Origin: Mesorhizobium caraganae
GTDB lineage: Bacteria; Pseudomonadota; Alphaproteobacteria; Rhizobiales; Rhizobiaceae
NCBI RefSeq assembly: GCF_016836705.1
Contig: NZ_JAFCGY010000017.1
Coordinates: 1 to 64,000 of the forward strand
Direction of reading: 5' to 3'
DNA: 64,000 nucleotides
Under the pieces are notes generated by a model. The model saw nothing but the letters and a program-made list of their open reading frames with translations. It was not told the DNA's origin and made no database searches. This document shows positions 45,875 to 54,764 of this stretch, piece after piece. Numbering within the stretch: the first letter of the stretch is position 1; each line of letters begins with the position of its first letter. Position numbers and translations under genes: made by a program.

Positions 45875-47268
45875 ATGCAGATCATCACTCCTGGGATGCG
45901 GCTGGTTCCGGAAGCCGTGCTCGCCAACGACGCCGCGCTTTTCCGCACGATACCGGAGACGCCATCTCATGCCGACAGTTCACGGCATCGCGTAGTCATC
46001 GTCGGCGGAGGTGCCGGTGGGTTGGAACTAGCAACGCGCCTCGGGCGCAAGTTCGGCAAGCGGCGGCTTTCAGTTACGCTAGTCGACCGCAATCGCACAC
46101 ATGTCTGGAAGCCACTTCTGCACGAAGTGGCGTCCGGGGCGTTGAATCCGTCGAACGAAGCAGTGGAATACATCGCACATGCCAGCCGTCACCACTATCG
46201 CTACCGGATCGGCGAAGTCGTCGGCATCGATCGCGCCAAGCGCCAAATCTTTGTTGCGCCGAGCTTCGACGATGACGGCCGGCAAATCATCCCCCCACGT
46301 GTGTTGGGCTACGACACGCTGGTGCTGGCCGTGGCAGCGTCAGCAACGATTTCGGCACGCCTGGGGCGGCACGTCACGCCATTGCGCTCGACACGACCGG
46401 TCAGGCCTCCCGTTTCAACAAGCGCATGATCGACGCCTGCCTGCGTGCGAACGCGCAATACGAGAAGCTTTCACCAGGCCAACTCCATTGCATCATCGTT
46501 GGCGCCGGGGCGACCGGCGTTGAACTGGCCGCCGAGTTGCACAAGTCGATGCGAGAAATCGCCTCGCACAATCTCGACAACATCGATTTCGAAAGGCTGA
46601 TCCGCATCACCATCGTCGAGGCAGGACCGCGCATCCTGCCGGCTTTGCCGGAACACCTTGCGCGCTCTTCCGCGCGCCGGCTTGTTGATCTCGGCATCCA
46701 GATCCGATGCGGCATAAAGGTAACCGAAGTGACTGAAGACGGTATCAGGCTTGGCGAGAAGCTGTTCGTGCCAGCTGAACTCGTCGTATGGTCCGCGGGG
46801 ATAAAGGCGCCGGATTTTCTGAAGCAACTCGATGGCCTCGATACGGATCGCATCAATCGCCTGGTCGTGGATGCGACGCTACGGGCAAAGGGAGATGAAA
46901 GCGTGTTTGCGATCGGCGACTGCGCGAATTGTGTGTTGCCCGGCAGCGAAGATCCCTTGCCGCCGCGCGCCCAGACGGCCCATCAGCAGGCCGACCATAT
47001 GGTCAAGGTGATTGCGGCACGCCTCGAAGGGCAGGCGGCGCCCGCGTTCCGTTACCGCGACTACGGTTCTCTCGTTTCACTGGCAGACTACGGCACCTTC
47101 GGCAGCCTGATCGGCGGACTGAAGGTCGAGGGTTTGCTTGCCCGGTTGATGTATCGCTCGCTCTACAAGATGCACCTCAACGCGGTGCACGGGACCTTCA
47201 AGACCATGCGGGATATAATCGTGGGAATCCTGTCGCACCGCACCAAACCGCGGGTCAAATTGCATTGA
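45875..47268 (+). pseudogene. ndh: type II NADH dehydrogenase with one frameshift
   Basis: Two overlapping frames (45875-46429 and 46426-47268) make one NDH-2. The first holds the FAD site VVIVGGGAGGLELATRLG, and the second the NADH site CIIVGAGATGVELAAELH and FAIGDCANC. A missing G near 46333 (LAV then GSVSNDFGTPG in the next frame) breaks it. Restored length is about 464 residues; normal is 400-450. NDH-2 passes electrons from NADH to quinone without pumping. All else is intact, so either the loss is recent or this is a sequencing error. Confidence 0.85.
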
Positions 47269-47552
47269 ATCTCGGTAGGCCGGGACGGTGGAAAAATATG
47301 ATGTCGCGATCCTCGGTGGCGGTGGTGCAGGGATGGCTGTGACAGTAGCCACACGCGATGCCTGGCTGCCGCTTTCAGACTTCCGTTTCGGAAGTCAGGA
47401 AATCTGATGTAACGATTCGAGCTGCAATACCGAACAGAAGATGAATCCGCATTGCTTCGATGCACGCAAGGCATCGACTCCATGCAGGAAAAGCATGGCC
47501 GTGTTCACAGGGCTTCAATGATAGGCTGTTTGGAAATTGCGAAGGTGCAGAC

Positions 47553-48257
47553 ATGGCCGCCGACGAACAGCCAATGACATTTGAACAGTCTGTTCAGGCT
47601 GCCATAGAACTCGATGCACCTCTCAACGAGCGGCTGGCGGTGATCGCGAGCGCAGTGCGCCGACTGAACTCGGATTTCGCCGACGCGGTTGACCGGCTGG
47701 TAGCGCGCCTCAGGGAGCAGGGAGCTGGCGCAAGTGCTCCCGCCCCCGGCGATGTCATGCCCGCATTTCTGCTGCCTGATGACGAAGGCAGGCTCGTGAG
47801 CCTATCTGAAATCCTTAGCCACGGGCCGGCCGTCATTACCTTTCAACGCGGACATTGGTGTCCCTATTGCCGCTTGAATGCGATCGGCATCGTCGAAGCC
47901 CAACAGGAGATTACGACGCTGCGCGGCCAGGTCGTGGTCATCATGCCCGAGCGACGCAAATTCGCAAAGGCAATGAAGGCCTCGGTTGGTGCTCAGTTTC
48001 CTTTCCTGACGGACATGGACAATGGCTACGCTTTGTCCCTCAACCTGGCGATCTGGGTGGGAGCCGAGATGGAGCGGTTGATGGGCCTCGGCCTCGATCT
48101 GCCGAACTATCAGGGCAACAGCAGCTGGTTCCTGCCGATCCCTGCTACTTTCGTCGTTGGAACTGATGGCATCATCACAGATCGGTTCGTCGATCCCGAC
48201 TATCGTCGGCGGATGGACATCGACGACCTGATCGCGGCGCTCAGGCGGGCTCGCTGA
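47553..48257 (+). CDS. peroxiredoxin-like (AhpC/TSA) protein with WCPYC site
   Basis: 234 residues from ATG 47553. An N-terminal helical part of ~65 residues precedes a thioredoxin-fold domain (PGDVMPAFLLPDDEGRLVSL). The active site is FQRGHWCPYCRLNAIG with Cys103 and Cys106, a CxxC rather than the classic single peroxidatic Cys motif. The end ATFVVGTDGIITDRFVDPDY is typical. It probably reduces peroxides or disulfides in the cytoplasm. Its last 17 nt overlap the convergent LTTR 4 gene. Confidence 0.9.
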   Translation: MAADEQPMTFEQSVQAAIELDAPLNERLAVIASAVRRLNSDFADAVDRLVARLREQGAGASAPAPGDVMPAFLLPDDEGRLVSLSEILSHGPAVITFQRGHWCPYCRLNAIGIVEAQQEITTLRGQVVVIMPERRKFAKAMKASVGAQFPFLTDMDNGYALSLNLAIWVGAEMERLMGLGLDLPNYQGNSSWFLPIPATFVVGTDGIITDRFVDPDYRRRMDIDDLIAALRRAR

Positions 48258-49146
48258 CGCCAAATGTCGACCAGTCGGTTGATCGCAGGAGGTTGAGGAG
48301 CGTCATGGCCACTTGCGAGCGATGTCGGCCGGCGACTGCGTAGACGGCGACGATCCGAGAAACATCCAGATCACGCAGCTTGAGTCTGCGGACGTTGGGC
48401 GAGCGGGGTGCAGTCATCGAGACAAAGCCAACGCCTGCATTGGCTTCCAGCAGCGCCAGCAGATCCTGGTCGGTTTCAACCTCATGTGTGGTGCGAGGCG
48501 TAATTCCTTTGGCCGAGAGACCGCGCGACAGATCTTCGCTCGTTTCCCAGTCGATCCGACTGAGCACGGGTTCTAGGGCTAACTGGCTCAGCGCTACATC
48601 CGCTTCGTTTCGGCGGGCAAGAGGGTGATCGGAGTTCACGACGAGCTCGATCCCCTCCTGGAAAAGCGGCCACGTGTCGAGCCGATCCCAAGCCTGTCCC
48701 AGCGGACCGGCAACCGCCAGTTCGACCTCGCCGTTCTTCAGGGCGTCGATGACAGCGGTCGGGGAACCGCGACTGATCTTGAGATGCACCCCAGGGTAGG
48801 CTCGGAAAAGCTCGGTGAAGGGGGAGACCAGCAGCGCTATGTTGACGCTGTTGGAAATGGTTACGTTGAGTGGGGCGACGTCACTGCTTTGCACGGCCTT
48901 TGCGAGAGATTTTGCGGAGGTCGCAGCATCGTAACATTGTTGCAGCAGGGGCAGCATGCGCCGGCCAAGCTCGGTCAGATGGGAATGCTGGCGCTCGCGG
49001 CGAAGCAACTCACCGCCCAACTCGTCTTCGAGGGTCTTGATTGCGCGAGTCAGGGCCGGCTGCGTGACATTGCACTCTTCCGCTGCCCTAGTGAAATTAA
49101 GCGTGTTGGACAGGGCCAGAAAATAGCGGACCTGCTGCATCTCCAT
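48241..49146 (-). CDS. LysR-family regulator (LTTR 4)
   Basis: 301 residues (MEMQQVRYFLALSNTLNFTR). The HTH AAEECNVTQPALTRAIKTLE is nearly that of LTTR 1-3. The effector domain is more distant, with no Cys in the corresponding places (LNVTISNSVNIALLVSPFTE). It converges with and overlaps the peroxiredoxin-like gene, so antisense interference between the two messages is possible. The target is unknown. Confidence 0.92.
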   Translation of the reverse strand: MEMQQVRYFLALSNTLNFTRAAEECNVTQPALTRAIKTLEDELGGELLRRERQHSHLTELGRRMLPLLQQCYDAATSAKSLAKAVQSSDVAPLNVTISNSVNIALLVSPFTELFRAYPGVHLKISRGSPTAVIDALKNGEVELAVAGPLGQAWDRLDTWPLFQEGIELVVNSDHPLARRNEADVALSQLALEPVLSRIDWETSEDLSRGLSAKGITPRTTHEVETDQDLLALLEANAGVGFVSMTAPRSPNVRRLKLRDLDVSRIVAVYAVAGRHRSQVAMTLLNLLRSTDWSTFGVSEPA

Positions 49147-49267
49147 GACTTTTCGCCCCCTCAGCGAAATGATCTATCAGCGACTGCGCATGTTTGCAGG
49201 CTAACGCATTGCAGCCGTTTCGGCAAAGCGTGGCAACGTCAATGGGGCCGAACGCTATGTTGCATGG

Positions 49268-49414
49268 CTAGTCAATGTCTGCTTTGGTCCAAATCAAGTC
49301 GATGATCGCGATGGGTTGAAGAAGCGCTCCCGGCATGATGTCATGCGTGGGCGCACGAACGATTTCGTTTTCGACATCATGCGTCGTCAGCGTCTTCGTG
49401 AACTCCGCGAGCAT
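49268..49414 (-). CDS. short frame, possible C-terminal relic
   Basis: 48 residues from ATG 49414, with a protein-like sequence (NEIVRAPTHDIMPGALLQPI then AIIDLIWTKADID). No ribosome site. It resembles the end of a larger enzyme, but I cannot name it; the rest of the 49147-49465 gap holds nothing recognisable. Confidence 0.3.
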   Translation of the reverse strand: MLAEFTKTLTTHDVENEIVRAPTHDIMPGALLQPIAIIDLIWTKADID

Positions 49415-49465
49415 CAGATACGCCCTTCAGCCTGCGGATTTCGGCCTGCTCATCGCTCCCCGTTT

Positions 49466-50335
49466 TTATGGCACTGACCTGGTCGCTGCATTGTGTGCAG
49501 GAGTTCCATCGCGCTGGATAAGCTTGGCCAGACAATCCGCAGCGCGGGTTCCACCCATACCGAGGTCGCGAACGCTGCTCATGTGATCGGCGCCGGCGAC
49601 GATGGTTTGAGAGACATGTAGCCCCTGTTTTCTCAGATGCCTGGCGAATGCCTCGGCCTGGCCAAGAAACGGCGGCGTTTCCTCGCCGCCGACCGCGATA
49701 GCAACCTCTACTGACGGATCGAAGTCATGTGTCAGAGGCGACAAATTGGTGGCCTCCTCATCCGTTATAGCGATCTCGGTGGCAAGGAACGAGGTCTGCA
49801 GAGGCTTCAACTCATACAACCCACCAAGGAGCAGCGCGCCTCTGATGTCTGACGATAGGCTCGGATCATTGAACAGCATGGTGGCGAGATGGGCACCGGC
49901 GGAGTGGCCGCTGACAGTCAGTCGGCCGGGATCGCCCCCATGGTCGGCGATGTGCTCGAGTACCCATCGCTTGGCACGGCGCACCTGATCGACGATCGCG
50001 GCCATCCGCACCGCAGGCATCAGCGCGTAATCGACAATGACCGCGGTCGCACCTGCGCGCGTCACCGTGTCGGCGACGTAGGAATAATCCCGTTTGGAGA
50101 ACATGCGCCAGTAGCCGCCATGGATGAACATGTGCACCGGCAGCCGGTCTCGTCTGCCTTCCGGAAAGAACAGATCCATGGTTTCGGTTGCGTCAGCTCC
50201 GTAGGCGACATCGGCGACCATTGAAACGTTCGCCCTGGTGTCCTCGCTTCTGCGAACGATCTCGGCGACGATGTCGTCGAACTCGACCACATGATCGCGA
50301 ATGCGAAACGGATCCTTGGCGTGATGTCTGGTCAC
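49466..50335 (-). CDS. alpha/beta hydrolase (kynurenine formamidase/esterase-like)
   Basis: 289 residues. The oxyanion motif is HMFIHGGYWRMFSKRDYSYV, the nucleophile elbow VSGHSAGAHLATML, and the late His GADHMSSVRDLG. HGGYW and GHSAGAH together point to the formamidase/carboxylesterase branch with a lid. It overlaps the end of the aldehyde dehydrogenase gene by 4 nt, so it is the third gene of that operon. By position it may open a lactone or ester feeding the dehydrogenases. Confidence 0.9.
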   Translation of the reverse strand: MTRHHAKDPFRIRDHVVEFDDIVAEIVRRSEDTRANVSMVADVAYGADATETMDLFFPEGRRDRLPVHMFIHGGYWRMFSKRDYSYVADTVTRAGATAVIVDYALMPAVRMAAIVDQVRRAKRWVLEHIADHGGDPGRLTVSGHSAGAHLATMLFNDPSLSSDIRGALLLGGLYELKPLQTSFLATEIAITDEEATNLSPLTHDFDPSVEVAIAVGGEETPPFLGQAEAFARHLRKQGLHVSQTIVAGADHMSSVRDLGMGGTRAADCLAKLIQRDGTPAHNAATRSVP

Positions 50336-51819
50336 AGGGTCACGGCGATGTACTTCGCCTCCATGAACTCGGCAACGCCGTGCTTCTGACCACCTTCGCG
50401 GCCCAGCCCGCTCTGCTTGACCCCGCCGAAAGGCGCCGCCGGATCCGACATCAGGCCGCGGTTCAGGGCGATCATGCCCGACTCGATCTTCGATGCCACA
50501 CGCATCCCTCGGGCCAGGTCACGCGTGTAGATGTAGGCCGCGAGACCGTATTCGGTGTCATTGGCCTTTGCGATGGCATCCGCCTCGCTGCCGAAGCGCA
50601 TGATCGGCGCCACCGGACCGAATATCTCCTCATGTACCATTGCCGCGTCAGCCGACACGTCGCGAAGCACCGTCGGTGGGTAAAAGTAACCTTTGCCTTC
50701 GGCGATCGCTCCACCGCACAGAACCTTGGCGCCACGGGCAACCGCGTCCTGGACGAGCCGGTCGATCTTGTCCACGGACTTCCTGGTGATCATCGGACCA
50801 CACTCGGTTTCCGAGTGTGTGCCAGGGCCTATTGTGAGCGCGGCCATGCGTTTGCTCAACCCATCGGTGAAGGAATCATGGATGCCGGCCTGCACGTAAA
50901 AGCGGTTGGCGGCCGTGCAGGCTTCGCCGGCGTTGCGCATCTTGGCAACCATCGCCCCGTCGAGCGCCGCTTCCAGGTCGGCATCGTCGAAGACGATGAA
51001 CGGTGCGTTGCCGCCAAGCTCCATGGAACAGGAGATGACGTGCCTTGCGGCCTCGGCAAGGAGCAGGCGGCCGACGCCAGTCGAGCCGGTGAATGACAGC
51101 TTTCGCACGCGTGGATCGGCCAGCATGGCCGCCGTCACCGGCCCTGGGGTCGAGGTCGTCAGGACGTTGACGACGCCAGGCGGCACGCCGGCTTCCGCGT
51201 AGAGCGCTGCTAGCGCATAGGCGGTCAGCGGCGTCTCGCTGGCGGGCTTCAGGATAACCGTGCAGCCGGCCGCCAGCGCCGGCGCGATTTTGCGTGTCGC
51301 CATGGCGGCCGGAAAATTCCATGGCGTGATGAGCACGCAAATGCCGATGGGCTGGTAGTCGACAATGATCCGGTTCGCGCCCGAGGGCGCAATGCCGAAC
51401 TCGCCGCTGATGCGGACCGCCTCCTCGGCGTTCCAGCGAAAAAATTCCGCCGCGTAAGCGACTTCACCGCGCGCATCGCGCAGCGCCTTGCCGTTCTCCA
51501 GCGAGATCAGCGCAGCCAACGTCTCCGCCCGCTCGGTCATCAGTTCGAAGCAACGCCGCAGGATTTCCGAACGTCTGCGCGGCGGGGTCTCGCGCCAGCC
51601 GGCCGCTGCCTTCGCGGCCGCGTCGACGGCGAACGCTGCGTCGGCGAGGGTGGCATCGGGAACCGCCGCGATCACGGCTTCCGTCGATGGATCGACCACC
51701 TCGATCACGCGACCCTCCGACGAGGGCTGCCAGCGTCCGCCAATGTAGAGACCGTGCGAGACCGTGGCGTAGTCGAACATATCTTGATCCTCGTCGGATA
51801 TGCCTGCGGCGATATTCAT
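50332..51819 (-). CDS. NAD(P) aldehyde dehydrogenase, succinate-semialdehyde type
   Basis: 495 residues; MFDYATVSHGLY 13 codons in is an alternative start. Family motifs: TPWNFPAAMATRKIAPALAA (cofactor and Asn), FTGSTGVGRLLL, the general base in SMELGGNAPFIVF, and the nucleophile Cys in NAGEACTAANRFYVQ. The closest type is succinate-semialdehyde/glutarate-semialdehyde dehydrogenase (GabD-like), converting a semialdehyde to the acid. The Fe-alcohol dehydrogenase gene lies 19 nt upstream and would supply the aldehyde. Confidence 0.93.
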   Translation of the reverse strand: MNIAAGISDEDQDMFDYATVSHGLYIGGRWQPSSEGRVIEVVDPSTEAVIAAVPDATLADAAFAVDAAAKAAAGWRETPPRRRSEILRRCFELMTERAETLAALISLENGKALRDARGEVAYAAEFFRWNAEEAVRISGEFGIAPSGANRIIVDYQPIGICVLITPWNFPAAMATRKIAPALAAGCTVILKPASETPLTAYALAALYAEAGVPPGVVNVLTTSTPGPVTAAMLADPRVRKLSFTGSTGVGRLLLAEAARHVISCSMELGGNAPFIVFDDADLEAALDGAMVAKMRNAGEACTAANRFYVQAGIHDSFTDGLSKRMAALTIGPGTHSETECGPMITRKSVDKIDRLVQDAVARGAKVLCGGAIAEGKGYFYPPTVLRDVSADAAMVHEEIFGPVAPIMRFGSEADAIAKANDTEYGLAAYIYTRDLARGMRVASKIESGMIALNRGLMSDPAAPFGGVKQSGLGREGGQKHGVAEFMEAKYIAVTL

Positions 51820-51838
51820 TGGGTGAACTCCTGGTCGA

Positions 51839-53068
51839 TCACATCATGGTGGCGGACATGTCGCCGTCATAAGCAGCCCTGACCAGCCGTCGCATCGCGG
51901 CGAGGTCGAAGGGACGGGGATTGTTCTTGATCAACCGGTCGATGCCGAGCGCCTGCTCAGCCGTCCAGTCGATCTTGTCCTCGGCAAGGCCAAGTTTGGC
52001 CAGGGTCGGTGGGATGCCGATGGCGCCAAACAGCCGGCTCACCTCCCGGATGGTGGCGTGCGCCCATGCATCGGCACCGTCGCCGCTCTTAGGGGGAAGG
52101 CCGAGGGCAGCGCCGACTTCGGCAATCTCTGCGGCCGCGGCGGCAAGGTTGTAGTTCATCACATAAGGCAGCATCGTGGCGACACCCAGACCATGCGCAG
52201 TATGGGTAAGCGCGCCGACAGGATATTGCACCGCATGGGCAGCTGCCGTTCCCGCCGTGCCGAAGGCGCAACCGGCGGCCAGCGCTCCCATCATGACATC
52301 GGCGCGCGCATCCTCGTCCGATCCGTCGCGATATGCCTTTTCGAGACTGCGGCCAAGCAGCCTGATGGCCAGAAGTGCGAAATGATCGGTCAGAGCGCTC
52401 TTGCCGACGAAGACATGCTGCTGCGGCAAATGTGGATCAGCGCCGCGTTTGACGGCGGTGAAAGCCTCGATTGCGTGCGTCAGCGCGTCGGCGCCGGCGA
52501 TCGCCGTCAGTGAGGGTGGGCATGTCGCCGTCAGGTCCGGGTCGCAAAGCGCCACAGCGGCGATGAGGTGGGGACTCGAGATACCTACTTTCAGCGTCCG
52601 ATCCGGATCGGAGATCACCGCGACGGGGGTCACCTCTGAGCCGGTCCCGGCCGTGGTCGGCACGGCGATCACGGGAAGGGTAGGACCTGGTACTTTGAAC
52701 TCGCCATAGTAATCCTCGAGCCTGCCGCCATGGCTGAGCAGAAGTGCTGCGCACTTGGCCATGTCGAGGCAACTTCCGCCGCCGATTCCGATCACCATGT
52801 CCGGCTCGAAATCCTTCGCTTCCGCAATGCAGGCTGCGACGCTGTCGCGGGGCACATCCGGCAGCGTTCGGTCGTAGACCAGCGTGTCTATCGCCGCGTT
52901 GTGCAAGCCAGCAAGAATTTCGGCGAACTGCGATGTCGCCGCGAAGCGCTCATCGGTACAGACGAACGCGCGCCGCCCATATTTGGCGGCAACGGCAGGC
53001 AGCACATGGCGCTGACTTTTGCCGAACAGAATCTCGCGCGGCAGGCGCACCGCTGCAAACAAGGTCAT
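51839..53068 (-). CDS. iron-containing alcohol dehydrogenase (4-hydroxybutyrate/maleylacetate type)
   Basis: 409 residues from ATG 53068 (AAGGATCC site). Group III Fe-ADH motifs: MVIGIGGGSCLDMAKCAALL for NAD, AVPTTAGTGSEVTPVAV, and metal ligands in GADALTHAIEAFTAV, AAHAVQYPVGAL and HTAHGLGVATMLP. It oxidises a primary alcohol, such as a 4-hydroxyacid, to the aldehyde. It is first in an operon with the aldehyde dehydrogenase and hydrolase, and divergent from the GntR gene. Confidence 0.92.
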   Translation of the reverse strand: MTLFAAVRLPREILFGKSQRHVLPAVAAKYGRRAFVCTDERFAATSQFAEILAGLHNAAIDTLVYDRTLPDVPRDSVAACIAEAKDFEPDMVIGIGGGSCLDMAKCAALLLSHGGRLEDYYGEFKVPGPTLPVIAVPTTAGTGSEVTPVAVISDPDRTLKVGISSPHLIAAVALCDPDLTATCPPSLTAIAGADALTHAIEAFTAVKRGADPHLPQQHVFVGKSALTDHFALLAIRLLGRSLEKAYRDGSDEDARADVMMGALAAGCAFGTAGTAAAHAVQYPVGALTHTAHGLGVATMLPYVMNYNLAAAAAEIAEVGAALGLPPKSGDGADAWAHATIREVSRLFGAIGIPPTLAKLGLAEDKIDWTAEQALGIDRLIKNNPRPFDLAAMRRLVRAAYDGDMSATMM

Positions 53069-53158
53069 GCACAGGATCCTTCGAAGGCGGATTGGGAGCC
53101 AAGAGAATTGGCTTCGTTCCGGAGACCGGCCGCGACGCTCCGGGTGATTCTCATGCGT

Positions 53159-53182
53159 ATCCTCTATAAAATCGTATAGGAT
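53159..53182. promoter_or_regulatory. candidate GntR operator
   Basis: ATCCTCTATA, six bases, TATAGGAT forms an inverted repeat in the 170-nt gap between the Fe-ADH operon and the divergent GntR gene. Symmetry, AT-richness and position fit an FCD-type GntR dimer site. Confidence 0.55.
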
Positions 53183-53240
53183 ATAGGATTGAATTGGGCG
53201 GAGCATCGTGTTAGTGGGTGCTTCTGTCAAGAGGCAAACG

Positions 53241-53939
53241 ATGCAGAACACCGACCTGACGGTTGACGATGAAGCCCGCGCGAGCGGCCGCATCCAGCGC
53301 GCCAACAGCCTTGCCGGCGACGTTTACGAGGCAATCTTCGCGCAACTGATGTCTTTGAGAATTGCTCCGGGATCGCGCATCACCGTCGACAACCTCGTCA
53401 AGGAGTTCAACGTCTCGCATACTCCCATTCGGGAAGCGCTTGGCCGGTTGGAGGGTGAGGGCCTGGTGTTGAAGACCCACCTGATCGGCTATCGCGCCGC
53501 TCCGCAAATCACCCGCAGGCGCTTTGACGAGCTCTACGAGCTGCGCCTTCTGCTTGAACCTGCCGCGGCGGCCAAAGCCACTGCCACAATGGACGATGAG
53601 CGCCTGACCGTGCTGCGGGAGGCGGCTGGCGTCATGGCCCGGCGAGTGGGCAAGGACGAACGCCTGCGTTATTCGAACTTCGCCCGTCAGGACGCGATCT
53701 TCCACGACAAGATCGTCGAGTTCGCCCAGAACGAGCTCATTCGCGAGACGCTGAATCACCAGCACACCCACTTCCATATCTTCCGCCTGATGTATCACTC
53801 GCGGGTGACCGAAGAGGCGCTCGACGAGCACGAGGCCATTCTCGCCGCCTTCTCCGCCGGCGATCCGGGCGCCGCCGAAAGCGCCATGCGTACGCACATC
53901 GAGAATTCGCGGGACCGGCTCCTGCCTGCGTTCGAGTAG
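53241..53939 (+). CDS. GntR-family (FCD) transcriptional regulator
   Basis: 232 residues from ATG 53241 (AAGAGG site). The N-terminal winged helix is LRIAPGSRITVDNLVKEFNV then SHTPIREALGRLEGEGLV. The all-helical FCD domain follows (RRRFDELYELRLLLEPAAAA, ARQDAIFHDKIVEFAQN with Asp and His metal ligands, LDEHEAILAAFSAGD). FCD regulators sense carboxylic acids. It most likely represses the divergent alcohol-aldehyde dehydrogenase operon until its acid intermediate appears. Confidence 0.93.
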   Translation: MQNTDLTVDDEARASGRIQRANSLAGDVYEAIFAQLMSLRIAPGSRITVDNLVKEFNVSHTPIREALGRLEGEGLVLKTHLIGYRAAPQITRRRFDELYELRLLLEPAAAAKATATMDDERLTVLREAAGVMARRVGKDERLRYSNFARQDAIFHDKIVEFAQNELIRETLNHQHTHFHIFRLMYHSRVTEEALDEHEAILAAFSAGDPGAAESAMRTHIENSRDRLLPAFE

Positions 53940-54102
53940 CCATCGCGATGTCGCTTGTCCGAAGCATCGTCAACGAGCCGCCGATCACCCACGACCACGC
54001 CAAGGAATATCGTTCCCCAGTCCGCGATTTGACCCGATCTTGATCCCGTAGAAGGCGGGCGCGAAGTGCGCCTCGCCTTGAAACAAGCCGAGAGGAAGCG
54101 CC

Positions 54103-54696
54103 ATGCCAGGCAAGAAGATACTGATGCTGACCGGTGAATTCACCGAAGAATATGAAATCTTTGTCTATCAGCAGGCGATGGAAGCGGTGGGACACACTGT
54201 CCACGTCGTGTGCCCCGACAAAAATGCCGGCGATCTGATCAAGACATCGCTGCACGACTTCGAAGGCGACCAGACCTACACCGAAAAACCCGGCCACAAT
54301 GCGCTGATCAACAAGACCTTTTCCGACGCCGAGAAGCAGCTGAGCCAATACGATGCTGTCTACTGCGCCGGCGGTCGTGGCCCCGAATACATTCGCACCG
54401 ACAAGCGCATCCAGGCGATGGTGCGCCATTTTCACGAGGCCAAAAAGCCGATCTTCACCATCTGCCATGGCGTCCAGATTCTGATTGCGGTCGACGGCGT
54501 CGTCCGCGGCAAGAAGGTGGCGGCGCTCGCGGCTTGCGAGCCGGAGGTGACGCTTGCTGGCGGCACCTACATCGATCTGTCTCCCACCGACGCCTATGTG
54601 GATGGGACGATGGTTTCGGCAAAGGGTTGGACGGCGCTTGCGGCGTTCATCCGCGAATGCCTGAAGGTGCTGGGGACCGAAATCCGCCACGCCTGA
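54103..54696 (+). CDS. DJ-1/PfpI-family protein
   Basis: 197 residues. GKKILMLTGEFTEEYEIFVY opens the Rossmann-like fold with the conserved Glu, and TICHGVQILIA carries the reactive Cys in the nucleophile elbow. GGRGPEYIRTDKRIQAMVRH supplies the expected loop. This is typical of DJ-1/PfpI stress proteins (glyoxalase III- or protease-like activities vary by subgroup). RBS GAGAGGAAG precedes the ATG. No operon partner. Confidence 0.92.
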   Translation: MPGKKILMLTGEFTEEYEIFVYQQAMEAVGHTVHVVCPDKNAGDLIKTSLHDFEGDQTYTEKPGHNALINKTFSDAEKQLSQYDAVYCAGGRGPEYIRTDKRIQAMVRHFHEAKKPIFTICHGVQILIAVDGVVRGKKVAALAACEPEVTLAGGTYIDLSPTDAYVDGTMVSAKGWTALAAFIRECLKVLGTEIRHA

Positions 54697-54764
54697 GCCT
54701 TTCGCTCGACGCATTCCTGAGGGGATGTGTCGGCTCACCAACGCGCGGCTATGTGCGTCATTCA

